Below are positions 48,486 through 57,736 of a stretch of 64,000 nt of DNA, piece after piece. Origin of the DNA: Leptospira bourretii (GTDB lineage: Bacteria; Spirochaetota; Leptospiria; Leptospirales; Leptospiraceae); NCBI RefSeq assembly GCF_004770145.1, contig NZ_RQFW01000019.1:1-64000 (forward strand), in the 5' to 3' direction. The notes below the pieces were generated by a model that made no database searches, was not told the origin of the DNA, and worked only from the letters and a program-made list of their open reading frames with translations. The translations under genes and the position numbers were made by a program. Numbering within the stretch: position 1 is the stretch's first letter; the number at the start of each line of letters is the position of its first letter.

Positions 48486-49262
48486 TTATAATTGGCAGTT
48501 GGGACGTTTCCCTTCTGCCTTTGCTTTTTCCCATAGTGCCAAAGCATTCGGCATTGCTGCATTCAATTGTTTCATCCTAGTGGCATCCGATGGATGAGTT
48601 GACAATAATTCATTTGGTTTGTTTCCACCGAGAGCGCTCATATTTTTCCAAAGTTCAACACTTTGTCTTGGATCGAATCCCGATTTCGCCATCAGTTCCA
48701 AACCAATTAAATCAGCCTCGGAATCATGTTCTCTCGAAAATGGTAATAGGATTCCAAATTTAGCTCCCATCCCGAGAGCTCCTGCAACCGTTGGTTTTCC
48801 TAAACTTTCTAAAATTTTAACAGATCCACCAGCAAGTTGGTTTTGGGAAACTCTTTCATTTCCGTGACGAGCAATCACATGGCCTATTTCATGTCCAATT
48901 ACAGCTGCTAGCTGGTCTTTGTTTTTAGATACAGAGAACATACCGGTGTGAACGCCAATTTTTCCACCAGGTAAGGCAAATGCATTTGGTGTATTGTCTT
49001 TGAATACAACAACTTCCCATGTATCTACTCCCGTTGTATCTGTGGTCACTGCTAACTCTGCTGAAACAATACAATTAACATAGGCGTTTGCGATGGTAGA
49101 GGAATCGATTGGTGTTTTTGTTTTCATTTCTGAAAAGGCAGTTCCACCCATCTCATTCATTTCAGCATCTTTGACCAACAAAATCTGTCTTCTTCCCGTG
49201 GGAGACGTGCTACAATGAATAAGGATAGGGATCACAAAAACTAAATTTAAAATTCGAATCAT
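48486..49262 (-). CDS. M48-family metalloprotease lipoprotein
   Basis: A 258-residue zinc protease. The start at 49262 is supported by AGGAAA 5 bases upstream and gives a proper lipoprotein signal (MIRILNLVFVIPILIHC, Cys 17); the longer frame to 49337 has no such support. Zinc site HEIGH in AAVIGHEIGHVIARHG with the third ligand in the downstream SREHDSEADLIGL. The layout (TSPTGRRQILLV after the Cys) is that of LoiP/YggG and BepA-like proteases which act on outer-membrane proteins. Its ATG overlaps the stop of the GGDEF-EAL gene by four bases. Confidence 0.9.
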   Translation of the reverse strand: MIRILNLVFVIPILIHCSTSPTGRRQILLVKDAEMNEMGGTAFSEMKTKTPIDSSTIANAYVNCIVSAELAVTTDTTGVDTWEVVVFKDNTPNAFALPGGKIGVHTGMFSVSKNKDQLAAVIGHEIGHVIARHGNERVSQNQLAGGSVKILESLGKPTVAGALGMGAKFGILLPFSREHDSEADLIGLELMAKSGFDPRQSVELWKNMSALGGNKPNELLSTHPSDATRMKQLNAAMPNALALWEKAKAEGKRPNCQL

Positions 49263-51400
49263 TTCTTTTCCTGTTTTGAATAAAATTGATGAATAAAAGG
49301 GACAACTTCGTCGTTTCCAATGGGTTTTGATAACCAATAACCTTGGATTTTATCACACTCATAAGACTTAAGAAGTTCTAGCTGCTCAATCTCCTCAACT
49401 CCTTCCGCCACCACCGAATAACCGAGATCATGTGCCATGTTGATAATTGAAATTAATAAAAAACTTTCTTTTGATCCTTCTTCCACATTATTCAAAAAGG
49501 ATTTATCAATTTTGACGATAGAAAGCGGAAGTTTTTCTAAGTAAGAAAGAGATGAAAAACCGGTTCCAAAATCATCCAGAGCAACCTTTACTCCTATATC
49601 AATAAGATTGGAAAGGATAGGAACAGTCTCTGTGAGATTTTTCATCGCCAAACTCTCTGTGATTTCAACTTGTAAGGAAGTATAAGGAATCCCTCGACGA
49701 TTATGTAAATCAACAATCCAATGAAAAATATTTTGATCAAAAAATACTTGTGGGCTTAGATTTACAGCAATGGAAATAGGAAGTCCTTGTTTGAGTTGTA
49801 CTTCCTCGATGACATTGGCTGCTTGTTCTAATACAAATTTTGTAATGGGAACTATCAAACCTGAATCTTCAGCCAAGGGAATAAACTCACCAGGCGAAAC
49901 CATTCCTCTTTGTGGGTGGCGCCAACGAACAAGAGCTTCCCAATGTCCGATTCTGTTTTCTTTGATATCTAAGATCGGTTGGTAAAAAACAAATATTTCG
50001 TTATGTGTAAGAGCCTTTTTCAAATCATTTTGAATTTCCAATTGGAAATGGATTTTTTCCTGCATGGCTTGGTTGAATACGGATACAGTTCCTACCTTTT
50101 GCGATTTTGCATGAAACATTGCAATTTCAGCATTTCGCAAAAGTACGTCTGCATCTTTACCGCCAAGTCCAAAGGCAGAAATTCCACAAGACGCTGTTAG
50201 ATAAATTTCATATCCACCAAGGGGAATGGGATCACCCAGTCGTTCGAGTAGCCTCATCGCATAATTAATACCTTCATCAATGGAGAGAAGATGTGTGATT
50301 AAAATCGAAAAGTTATCGGCACCAAGTCTTGTGATGATAGCATCCGAATCAGAGAATTGTTTTAATCGTTCGGAAAATATAACAAGAATTTGGTCCCCGG
50401 CTTCATTTCCAAGAGAATGATTGATTCGTTTGAAATTATCAATATTGATGCAAAATAAAATAGGATATCCGGTGCTTTTTGTATTATATGCAAAGATCTT
50501 TTGTTCTATTCTTGCAAGAAATAGTGCTCTATTGGGAAGTCCAGTAAGGCTATCGTAAAATGCATCATGGGTTAATTGTTGTTCGGCTAGTTTTCGATCT
50601 GTAATATCATGGTGGATGGCTATGTATTGAAATACAGATCCATCTTGCCTTGTGAAGGGAACAATTGTTGTATCTGCCCAATAATCGCTTCCATCTTTTC
50701 TAATATTTCGAATTTCCCCTCGCCAAACATTCCCCTTTTGAATGTTTTCCCAAATTTTGGCCCAATCTTCTTTTGTTTTGTCACTGGATTTCATAATCCT
50801 ATGGTTTTGGCCAATGAGTTCTGATTTACCATAACCTGTGACTTTGGAAAAAGCATCGTTTACATAAGTGATAATACCGTTGGCATCGGTAATGGAAACG
50901 ATATTGGCTTGGTCAAGGGCGAATTTTTGAAGTTGGATTTCTTGTAATGATTGGTACAAAAAAGTTTCGGTAGTATTTTTTTCTTTTCTATATACCAGTT
51001 CCCTTCGTTCCCTTTCTAAAACCTCTGTTAGTCGCACCAAATTCTTCCGATCAATGAGATCGTTGACTCCAGATTTCATATAACTTAAGTTTTTCGAGAA
51101 TTCTTCGCTATCACTCAGTAGGATCACCGGGATATCGATTTTTTTGTCGTTTAAGTATTGTAAATAAACTGGGATTTCGGAATGGAAGGGTTCTCTCGTA
51201 CTGCAGATGATTGCATCCCAGTCTTCTTCATGAACTGTAGTTTCCCAAGCCTGGAATGTTTCGACCACTCGGTAAAGAGGGCTGAGGCCATTGGATTTCA
51301 TCTCTCGCACAAGATCAAATACACTATTAGAATCGTTTTCGAGTATTAGAACGCTAATTGGACTGCCCATTGTAGTTGCCGGTAAGGCTTTCTCTCCCAC
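49259..51400 (-). CDS. Pseudo-receiver-PAS-GGDEF-EAL protein (cyclic-di-GMP phosphodiesterase)
   Basis: A 713-residue signalling protein: a receiver-like domain (about 14-130) whose phosphoacceptor position appears lost (DWDAIICSTRE), a PAS domain (about 160-270, NIVSITDANGIITYVNDAFS), GGDEF (about 280-445) and EAL (about 455-705). The cyclase motif is degenerate, RLGADNF in place of R-x-GG[D/E]EF, so it should not make c-di-GMP. The EAL side looks complete: EALVRW (488-493), NLSPQ, EITES, DDFGTGFSSL, KIDKSF, VAEGVE. It should hydrolyse c-di-GMP in response to a PAS signal. The start is a GTG at 51400 or the ATG at 51370; neither has a clear ribosome site. Confidence 0.9.
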   Translation of the reverse strand: MGEKALPATTMGSPISVLILENDSNSVFDLVREMKSNGLSPLYRVVETFQAWETTVHEEDWDAIICSTREPFHSEIPVYLQYLNDKKIDIPVILLSDSEEFSKNLSYMKSGVNDLIDRKNLVRLTEVLERERRELVYRKEKNTTETFLYQSLQEIQLQKFALDQANIVSITDANGIITYVNDAFSKVTGYGKSELIGQNHRIMKSSDKTKEDWAKIWENIQKGNVWRGEIRNIRKDGSDYWADTTIVPFTRQDGSVFQYIAIHHDITDRKLAEQQLTHDAFYDSLTGLPNRALFLARIEQKIFAYNTKSTGYPILFCINIDNFKRINHSLGNEAGDQILVIFSERLKQFSDSDAIITRLGADNFSILITHLLSIDEGINYAMRLLERLGDPIPLGGYEIYLTASCGISAFGLGGKDADVLLRNAEIAMFHAKSQKVGTVSVFNQAMQEKIHFQLEIQNDLKKALTHNEIFVFYQPILDIKENRIGHWEALVRWRHPQRGMVSPGEFIPLAEDSGLIVPITKFVLEQAANVIEEVQLKQGLPISIAVNLSPQVFFDQNIFHWIVDLHNRRGIPYTSLQVEITESLAMKNLTETVPILSNLIDIGVKVALDDFGTGFSSLSYLEKLPLSIVKIDKSFLNNVEEGSKESFLLISIINMAHDLGYSVVAEGVEEIEQLELLKSYECDKIQGYWLSKPIGNDEVVPFIHQFYSKQEKK

Positions 51401-51477
51401 TAAGAATTCGTATTTTTCCTAAAATCTCAACCTAAAAAAGATTCGAAAAAACAAGGATTTTTCGTCTGATACCGTAA

Positions 51478-51657
51478 GTGCATCCGAAAACTTTTGAAAC
51501 TAATTATATCAAAAAAGAATCTTTAGAGCATGAACTAAGGAAATTACTCTTGGACATGAGTGATTTGGATTATAAGGGACTCAATGATTATGACAAGGGT
51601 GGTTACGATGGTTTCAACCAAGCAATTACCTTGGTCTTAAAAAAGTTACAAACCTAG
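51478..51657 (+). CDS. Small acidic ORF, unknown function
   Basis: A 59-codon frame from a GTG (directly after an in-frame TAA) that reads HPKTFETNYIKKESLEHELR and then KLLLDMSDLDYKGLNDYDKG, ending QAITLVLKKLQT. It has balanced codon use, an amphipathic helix at the start and end and an acidic, tyrosine-rich centre, like a real small protein rather than random sequence. It fills the gap between the GGDEF-EAL gene and the STAS gene and probably precedes the STAS gene on its transcript. No Shine-Dalgarno is obvious. Existence is moderately supported; function unknown. Confidence 0.5.
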   Translation: MHPKTFETNYIKKESLEHELRKLLLDMSDLDYKGLNDYDKGGYDGFNQAITLVLKKLQT

Positions 51658-51766
51658 GGTTTTTTCTAATCAAAATGGCAAATGCAACAAGTGAAACAAG
51701 TTTCCACAAAAATTCTTTACAAAATTGGCAAGTAAACAGATAGTATACGTGCCAGTAGGAAGTTCA

Positions 51767-52090
51767 ATGAATTTCACAACAAAACAAGTTAAAAATCATA
51801 CAGTTGTTACTCTAGAGGGTTCCCTCGATATTTATTCTGCACCCGCATTAAAAAAAGAACTCCATAAAATCATCGATGACGGGGCCGAGTCTGTAGCAAT
51901 TGACATGGTCAACATCAAACTTTTGGATTCCTCTGGAATTGCCTTACTTGCCAACCTGCAAAAAAAGCTAAAGTCGGAAGAAGGACAGTTTTTTTTACTC
52001 AATGTCAGCCAAGACGTAATGGTGATTTTGAAACTTTCGAGTTTGGATAAGTTTTTTACTATTTTAGGTGGAGAGGCGGAACTTCCTTAA
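51767..52090 (+). CDS. STAS-domain anti-sigma factor antagonist
   Basis: A 107-residue single STAS domain. The ATG at 51767 has AGGAAG 6 bases upstream; a TTG 42 bases earlier opens the frame but lacks support. VAIDMVNIKLLDSSGIALLANL carries the canonical D-S-S-G, whose first Ser is the phosphorylation site in SpoIIAA/RsbV proteins. It would be phosphorylated by an anti-sigma kinase and dephosphorylated by a PP2C phosphatase such as the RsbU-like protein encoded at 53677. No kinase gene is nearby. Confidence 0.88.
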   Translation: MNFTTKQVKNHTVVTLEGSLDIYSAPALKKELHKIIDDGAESVAIDMVNIKLLDSSGIALLANLQKKLKSEEGQFFLLNVSQDVMVILKLSSLDKFFTILGGEAELP

Positions 52091-52123
52091 ACCCCCCCGG
52101 CTTCCTCTCTTTTTCATACTTTT

Positions 52124-53680
52124 TCAGAGCCGGAAAGATTTTACCTCTCCTCTAACCACCGGCTCTTCACTTGATTTTGGTTTTGTCCAATCCCCAGACC
52201 CATTTTGAATCCATCGGTTGGATTCTCCTTGAATTCCAGACCCAGTTACCAATTTGACAGGAATCCCCCGGTCAGCTGAAACCTGGACAGAAACCACAAG
52301 ATCATAAGGGAGGTTCAGCCCAAAGGAACCAAGTTGGAGGGTGGCAAGATTCCCTTCGATTTTCACTTCCTCACAAATCACTTCCCTTCCATCTCTTAAC
52401 TTAACTTTGAGTTTTAAGGGAGATTTCGGAATGTTTTTTTTCGCATCTGTTAGGTTTGGCGTTTGTTCAGTCAGTTTTGGTTTCGATTCATCGATTTCCG
52501 GAACAAGAGGAATTTTTTCCTCGGAGACAACCGCTGCTAGTTTGGTGGTTTCTCCTTTGGAATCTTCTAAAGATTCACGAATATTCTCTTTGATTTGATT
52601 CAGTTCTTTTGATTCTTCTTCTGAGAGATTGGATGCTGTTTCTGCTTTGAGAACCTTTTCAATGATAACAGGTTTTAAAACTAAACTCTTTCCTTCTTCA
52701 ATATTTTCTGCAGCTTTTGCGTCACCTAGCTTTGTTGCCTCTTCTTTGGAAAAAGCTACAAGAGATTTGTTTTCTTGGTAAAAATTACCGATTAGCAACA
52801 AACGTCTGTTTGCTCGGATTGCTACTTCCTTATTTTCTTTTTGTTTTACAAGTTGTATGTATTCTTTTACTGCATTTGAAGTTTTTCCAAGTTCTTCCAT
52901 TGCCCGAGCTTTGACATAAGATTGGTCTTTGGTTAAAACCGGCAGAGTTTCTAAAGTTTTTAATGTTTCTTCGTAATCTCCACTTTGGAAAAGTGAGTAA
53001 GCCAACTCTTCAGGCGATTTTTTTTTGCTTTTGAGTTCTTCTTTTTTCTTTTCGCCCTCTTCTAAAAAACTAATCAGTAAACTCGCATTTTCTGCATAGT
53101 GGGTTCCGGGAAATAAATCAATGGCTTTGGTGAGTTTGACAAATGCTTTTTCTCTTTCGCCCATCATCACCAAACAGTATCCATGATGAAGAAGTGTGAA
53201 TGCCATTTCATCAGATAAAGAAGAAGTAACGGAATCTTCTAGTTCTTGGTATTTTTTAGAAGCAATTGGATACTTTCTTGTCCTTTCCATATAAAAAGCA
53301 AACTGCAACCGAATGATGGTTTTTTGTTGTTCCTCTAATTCCAAGGATGGCTTAAAATTCAAAAAACGTACTGAATTAATGACATAAAGACCGAATTGAT
53401 CTTGCCAACTCATCTTTAGGTCAAGACCTTCTGTTTCCGAATTCATAATCCCTGATTCCAAGATATTGACTTTTACTTCCGTCATATAATCATCTTTGGA
53501 AAGAAACATTTGTTTTAGTCTTTCTCTTAAGGTTTGGGAAGAGAGTTCGTAGTTCATCAGTTGGTCCCGAAGAATTCCGAATCTTAACTCTTGTAGTTTG
53601 ACACTGACTATGGACTGTGAAGCCAATGCAAAAAAGAAAAACAGAATAAAGAAAAGAGAGAAAAAGAAAAACTTTTTCAT
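52124..53680 (-). CDS. Exported TPR-repeat protein, unknown function
   Basis: A 518-residue protein with an N-terminal signal or anchor (KKFFFFSLFFILFFFFALAS), then several tetratricopeptide-like units in residues about 90-300 (LLHHGYCLVMMGEREKAFVK, ELAYSLFQSGDYEETLKTLE, YVKARAMEELGKTSNAVKEY), a charged disordered linker (about 300-415) and a small C-terminal beta domain (LKVKLRDGREVICEEVKIEG). Likely periplasmic scaffold. Its ATG overlaps the stop of the RsbU-like phosphatase gene by four bases, so the two are coupled and may act together. The function is unknown. Confidence 0.7.
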   Translation of the reverse strand: MKKFFFFSLFFILFFFFALASQSIVSVKLQELRFGILRDQLMNYELSSQTLRERLKQMFLSKDDYMTEVKVNILESGIMNSETEGLDLKMSWQDQFGLYVINSVRFLNFKPSLELEEQQKTIIRLQFAFYMERTRKYPIASKKYQELEDSVTSSLSDEMAFTLLHHGYCLVMMGEREKAFVKLTKAIDLFPGTHYAENASLLISFLEEGEKKKEELKSKKKSPEELAYSLFQSGDYEETLKTLETLPVLTKDQSYVKARAMEELGKTSNAVKEYIQLVKQKENKEVAIRANRRLLLIGNFYQENKSLVAFSKEEATKLGDAKAAENIEEGKSLVLKPVIIEKVLKAETASNLSEEESKELNQIKENIRESLEDSKGETTKLAAVVSEEKIPLVPEIDESKPKLTEQTPNLTDAKKNIPKSPLKLKVKLRDGREVICEEVKIEGNLATLQLGSFGLNLPYDLVVSVQVSADRGIPVKLVTGSGIQGESNRWIQNGSGDWTKPKSSEEPVVRGEVKSFRL

Positions 53681-55194
53681 TCTGGTACATCAAGGACAAT
53701 CATTGTGACATCATCCTTATATTCCTCATGTTTTTCTTCAAGAAGTGCCATTGCCTTTTCAACAATTTCTGAGTTTGGTAAATGGATATTTTCTAAAACA
53801 ACTTCCGTAAATCTTTCCAATCCAAAAAGTCCACCTTCTTTGATCGGAGTTTCTACTACACCATCTGTATAAAGAATGATTTTATCTCCCGGTAGAACAG
53901 GGAAAGATTCTAAAGAATACTGGATATCATCACCCATACCGAGAGGGGGACCGGAACTATCAACATAAGTAATTTCTTTTGTGGATGGTCGAATGATAAA
54001 CGGAGCATTATGACCTGCATTCACAAATTTTACAACTCCAGGTTCTTCAAAAACAACAAAGACCCCTGTTGCAAAAAAGGAAGCTTGGAGTCGATTGGCA
54101 ATCACTTCCCCAAGTTGGTTGATTGCTTGAATTGCTGAATGATTTTCTTTCATTATGGCTTGTAAAGACATCGCCATGACAACAGTTACAAGAGCAGCCG
54201 AAACACCATGCCCTGATGCATCAGCTAAAAAGAATCCATAATAATTGTTTTCAGGAAATTGAAAGTATTGGTACAAATCTCCAGATACTTCTCTCATTGG
54301 TCTGTATAATTTACCAATATTGAATTTTTTGAATTTTTTTACAGATGGTAAAAATAACTCTTGTACTTCTTTTCCAATTTGTAGTTCTTGATTGATTTCT
54401 TCATTTAGCCGTGTAATGGTCGTTACTTTGTTTTGGATTTCTTCCGCCATTAAGTTAAATGACTTTCCTAAACTATCTAATTCGTCATTACTTCTAAAAT
54501 CCCAAGTGACTCGAGATTCTAAATTTCCCGTTGCCATCTCTTTTGAGGCAAGTTCTAAAGATCCAACTCGTTTGAAAATGGCTCGGTAGACAAGAATGGC
54601 AAAAATAATATGAAATACAATTCCCCAAAGAACGGCATAAGCCACTTGGATGTAGAGTTGTTTCAATCGATCTTGAATGGTGGATATATTGAAATGAGTG
54701 AAAAGAAAAACTTCTTTCGAATCAGAAAGACGAATTGGCAAAAGAAAGTTCACAGTAAAATCAGATTCATTTAGATCTAAACTGTATCTAGCTTTGAATA
54801 GATTACCTTCCTTATCGGAGGAAACTTCTTTGGTTTTTTTTAAAACATCTTCCGCAATCTCTTTGGTACCGGTTTCAGATTCCGGTTCGGAAAGGATGAT
54901 TTTTCCCTCTGGATCAAAGATAGAAAATTTTGTAATTTCATACAATTTTAAGGTTTTGCGAAAAACTTCAAAACTTTCGTCTTTGGCACCTGAAAGACCA
55001 ATGGATTGGATGTCGGCAAGAATGGTATTGGCAAGGTTTTCCGACTGGAATTGAAAGTTCTTGAGGAGTAAATCCGATTGATTTTCGAAAATCATCACCG
55101 TAAAAAAGATGATATTGAGTAAGGCAAGAAGGGAATAAAAGAGTCCAATCTTAAAGCGTAAGGAATTCGTCGTTTTGATTTTGCTTTTGTTCAC
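53677..55194 (-). CDS. Membrane-bound RsbU/SpoIIE-type PP2C phosphatase
   Basis: A 505-residue sensor phosphatase. A membrane helix at about 12-33, an extracytoplasmic sensor (about 35-178), a second helix (about 180-205), a HAMP-like linker and coiled coil (to about 275), then a PP2C domain: GDLYQYFQF, FFLADASGHGVSAAL, VKFVNAGHNAPFII, KIILYTDGVVE and KDDVTMIVLDV hold the metal-binding aspartates. It dephosphorylates STAS anti-anti-sigma proteins such as the one at 51767. First gene of a two-gene unit with the TPR protein; divergent from the gene at 55223 across a palindrome. Confidence 0.9.
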   Translation of the reverse strand: MNKSKIKTTNSLRFKIGLFYSLLALLNIIFFTVMIFENQSDLLLKNFQFQSENLANTILADIQSIGLSGAKDESFEVFRKTLKLYEITKFSIFDPEGKIILSEPESETGTKEIAEDVLKKTKEVSSDKEGNLFKARYSLDLNESDFTVNFLLPIRLSDSKEVFLFTHFNISTIQDRLKQLYIQVAYAVLWGIVFHIIFAILVYRAIFKRVGSLELASKEMATGNLESRVTWDFRSNDELDSLGKSFNLMAEEIQNKVTTITRLNEEINQELQIGKEVQELFLPSVKKFKKFNIGKLYRPMREVSGDLYQYFQFPENNYYGFFLADASGHGVSAALVTVVMAMSLQAIMKENHSAIQAINQLGEVIANRLQASFFATGVFVVFEEPGVVKFVNAGHNAPFIIRPSTKEITYVDSSGPPLGMGDDIQYSLESFPVLPGDKIILYTDGVVETPIKEGGLFGLERFTEVVLENIHLPNSEIVEKAMALLEEKHEEYKDDVTMIVLDVPE

Positions 55195-55222
55195 GGCAAT
55201 TACTTGTATTGTCGATAATTAA

Positions 55223-55240
55223 GTGATAGAAATCTATCAC
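55223..55240. promoter_or_regulatory. Perfect 18-base palindromic site in a divergent intergenic region
   Basis: GTGATAGA-AA-TCTATCAC: two exact 8-base arms around AA. It lies 29 bases upstream of the RsbU-like start and covers the first codons of the longest frame of the opposite gene. Size and symmetry match a dimeric regulator's operator. No match to a named consensus is claimed. Confidence 0.5.
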
Positions 55241-56323
55241 AAAATTGAGATTTTCCCATTGGTTTTAGGCACCCACATATCCTCCTTACGATGTTTACGG
55301 ACAGTATTTCTAACCTTTCTGCTGTTTTTGAGTGTCTCCTCCCTCTTGGCGGATAAGATTCGTTTGAAATCAGGGGAAGTACTGAATGGAAAGGTTGTCA
55401 ACGTTACCGCAACACACGTGGAATGGCAGGACCAAGGCAAACGTTATAAATTCCTGAATACAGAGGTTCAAGGAATTGATGTGGGCTATGACGGACTTCC
55501 GGCTTGCGCTGATTACAAAACCTTCGGTGTGGAAGACTGCGATTTGATCCTCACCAAATTGACAAAAACCAATGCTAGTTTTTCCAAAAAAAGTAGCCCT
55601 TTGGAATTAGAGATCATTCCCATAAAAAAAATCTCTTCCTTAAAAGTTCAGGCTGAATCGGATCTTCCGATGGAACGATACATCGAACCTGGGGCCAAGG
55701 GGAAATGGGTATTTGCTGGCAAAGAAATTACAGGAAATTTCAAAACCTTGGAACGAGGTCGAATCATCATTGAGACCGATATAAAAACTCTGGAGTCGGT
55801 TGATATCTTGGATTTCCAATCTTTTGAAATTCAAAACAAATCGGTGATTGTAAAAGTTATTAAAGAAGAAACACCCAAAGTCATTCCAGGTTATTCCCCT
55901 ATCACCGAAAAAAGATATGGAAAAGCGGCATTTATTTTTGGTGGTGCTTTCCTTTCCGGCTTAGGAATGTTATATGAGTACAATGCATCTGTCAATGCAA
56001 TCAACAAAGATATCGAATACATCCCAACAAGTGATGGAAGAGTTTTTGTATTTGCGAATACATTAAGCACAGAAAATTATGAATTTCATAGACAACGATT
56101 TTTGATTTATTCTGTTGTCTTTACTTCAATCATCTCTTATAGTTTGATTGATAGTTTTTATTTAGGTCGAATGGAATCAAAAAAAGAAAATACCACAGGT
56201 GTCTATCTAAAACCTTTACTGGACATGAAACCCAATGCCAATACAACTTATTTAGGAATAGGAAATCAGTTTAGACCAAATGATAGTTTGTTTTATGGAT
56301 TAAGTTTTGAATCCAAGTTTTAA
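55223..56323 (+). CDS. Exported membrane protein, unknown function
   Basis: Up to 366 residues. The longest start is a GTG at 55223 inside the palindrome; a TTG at 55259 or other unusual start nearer the signal peptide (LRTVFLTFLLFLSVSSLLA) is more likely, so the 5' end is uncertain. The mature part starts DKIRLKSGEVLNGKVV and repeats a similar beta unit later (AGKEITGNFKTLERGRIIIE), followed by two membrane segments (about 232-250 and 293-315). No family known to me. It diverges from the RsbU-like gene and converges on the PrsW-like gene with a 6-base gap. Confidence 0.6.
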   Translation: MIEIYHKIEIFPLVLGTHISSLRCLRTVFLTFLLFLSVSSLLADKIRLKSGEVLNGKVVNVTATHVEWQDQGKRYKFLNTEVQGIDVGYDGLPACADYKTFGVEDCDLILTKLTKTNASFSKKSSPLELEIIPIKKISSLKVQAESDLPMERYIEPGAKGKWVFAGKEITGNFKTLERGRIIIETDIKTLESVDILDFQSFEIQNKSVIVKVIKEETPKVIPGYSPITEKRYGKAAFIFGGAFLSGLGMLYEYNASVNAINKDIEYIPTSDGRVFVFANTLSTENYEFHRQRFLIYSVVFTSIISYSLIDSFYLGRMESKKENTTGVYLKPLLDMKPNANTTYLGIGNQFRPNDSLFYGLSFESKF

Positions 56324-56329
56324 GTGCCT

Positions 56330-57676
56330 TTAAACCAAAGCCTTTCTTAAAAATAAATTTTTAAAATTCTGCTTCAAACGAAGGAAATGCCATTTAAAAA
56401 GAAAAGGATATGGAATTTTATCTAGTTGGCACATGGCCCCACAATTTCCTTCTTCATTCTCCCTACACCAAAGAATGGTTCCAGAAAGACCAACAAAACA
56501 ATCTAAACCAATCCAAAGGTCAAATTTGACTTTCGTATTTTCAGGAAACATCTGTGATGTGGGAAGGTAAAACATATTTGCTTGGATGTGAAACATTGCA
56601 GAGTTTTCTTCAATGTTTCCTAAATGTAAATCAACGGAACTAAATAATGGAACCGCCAACATTCGATCTCTAAAGAAATATGGATTCAAAATACCTGCAA
56701 AGAAAAACATAAGCGCTAATACAATCGGATACATCACAAAGAGAGCAAAATAATCCTGTAGCCCAAGGTCTGGAAACTTATAAGAAATCCATTCTGGTGA
56801 TTCAAATAACAAATAAATGGAAAAAATTCCCGGTACTAAAAAAAACGCAGTGATAATGGAATGGCGTAAGTTTGGGTATTGTAAAAGTTTAATCCCCGAG
56901 GTGGAAATATGTTTTTGTATATTTTGAATCCAACCTTCATGTCGATTGTGACGGCTAAGAATTTCATACTCTTCCATACTCATATTCATTAGTTTCAGAA
57001 TATGACCTGGCACAAGGATTCTTGATTTAGCAATTGTTAGTTCTAGAATAAAAAACAAGGAAAGAATACAAAATGGGAGAACAAAGAGTAAATCAATTTC
57101 TTGGAAAATAGAAAGATTATACAATCCATGAATTCCCACACAAAGAAAAAAACCGAATCCTAATTTCCCCCATTTAAAAAATGGATTTTTATGAAATAAA
57201 AACATCATTAAGTAAGCACCAACGAGTCCCCCATTCATCATATGGATAGGAAGAGCTGTAATTGAACGAAGCACTTGTGACCAAAGCCCGGTATTAATAA
57301 AATACAAAATATTTTCAACGAGACCGAATCCGCCACCTAACACCAATCCGTAAAAAATTCCATCGGTAACCGTGAATTCATCCTGATTTTTACTAAAAAA
57401 CAAATAGATTCCCAGTAATTTAGCAAGTTCTTCTACAAAAGAAGATAGAATAAAGGAATTCCAATATGGTCCACCATCGGGTAGCCAATTTAATAAGATT
57501 GCTTGTAAGGCCAGGGCAATCCCTGCACTAAAAATAGAAAAGGCAAAAGCAGTGTATTGTAAAAAGGACTCGGTAAACCTGTAAAAATGAAATCGATAGA
57601 ATGAGTAATAAAAACCCAGAGTTACTAAATTGATAAGGCAAATGACCAAACTTGGTATTGAAAATTGGTTGATCAT
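56330..57676 (-). CDS. PrsW-like intramembrane protease with extra C-terminal domain
   Basis: A 448-residue membrane protein. The first half (about 1-220, six to eight helices) has the PrsW motifs: FVEELAK (E82/E83), GLVENILYF (E121), PIHMMNGG (H145) and GIHGLYN (His about 182), i.e. the glutamate/histidine metal-type active site of CAAX/PrsW proteases. PrsW cleaves anti-sigma factors such as RsiW. The second half has two more hydrophobic segments and a soluble tail (about 330-448, WIGLDCFVGLSGTILWCREN) that could be PilZ-like but lacks the R-x-x-x-R signature. Separated by 60 bases from the VWA gene upstream; possibly same transcript. Confidence 0.8.
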   Translation of the reverse strand: MINQFSIPSLVICLINLVTLGFYYSFYRFHFYRFTESFLQYTAFAFSIFSAGIALALQAILLNWLPDGGPYWNSFILSSFVEELAKLLGIYLFFSKNQDEFTVTDGIFYGLVLGGGFGLVENILYFINTGLWSQVLRSITALPIHMMNGGLVGAYLMMFLFHKNPFFKWGKLGFGFFLCVGIHGLYNLSIFQEIDLLFVLPFCILSLFFILELTIAKSRILVPGHILKLMNMSMEEYEILSRHNRHEGWIQNIQKHISTSGIKLLQYPNLRHSIITAFFLVPGIFSIYLLFESPEWISYKFPDLGLQDYFALFVMYPIVLALMFFFAGILNPYFFRDRMLAVPLFSSVDLHLGNIEENSAMFHIQANMFYLPTSQMFPENTKVKFDLWIGLDCFVGLSGTILWCRENEEGNCGAMCQLDKIPYPFLFKWHFLRLKQNFKNLFLRKALV

Positions 57677-57736
57677 TTGGTAAAATTAACGGCAGAAAAA
57701 TCCTGAAAATCAATGAGAAATGTATAAGAAAATGGA

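Noticed and set aside
52097..52133. CCGGCT and AGCCGG repeat between the STAS and TPR genes as a terminator
   Set aside because: Only 6 pairs with a 25-base loop, and one arm lies inside the TPR gene; too weak to list.
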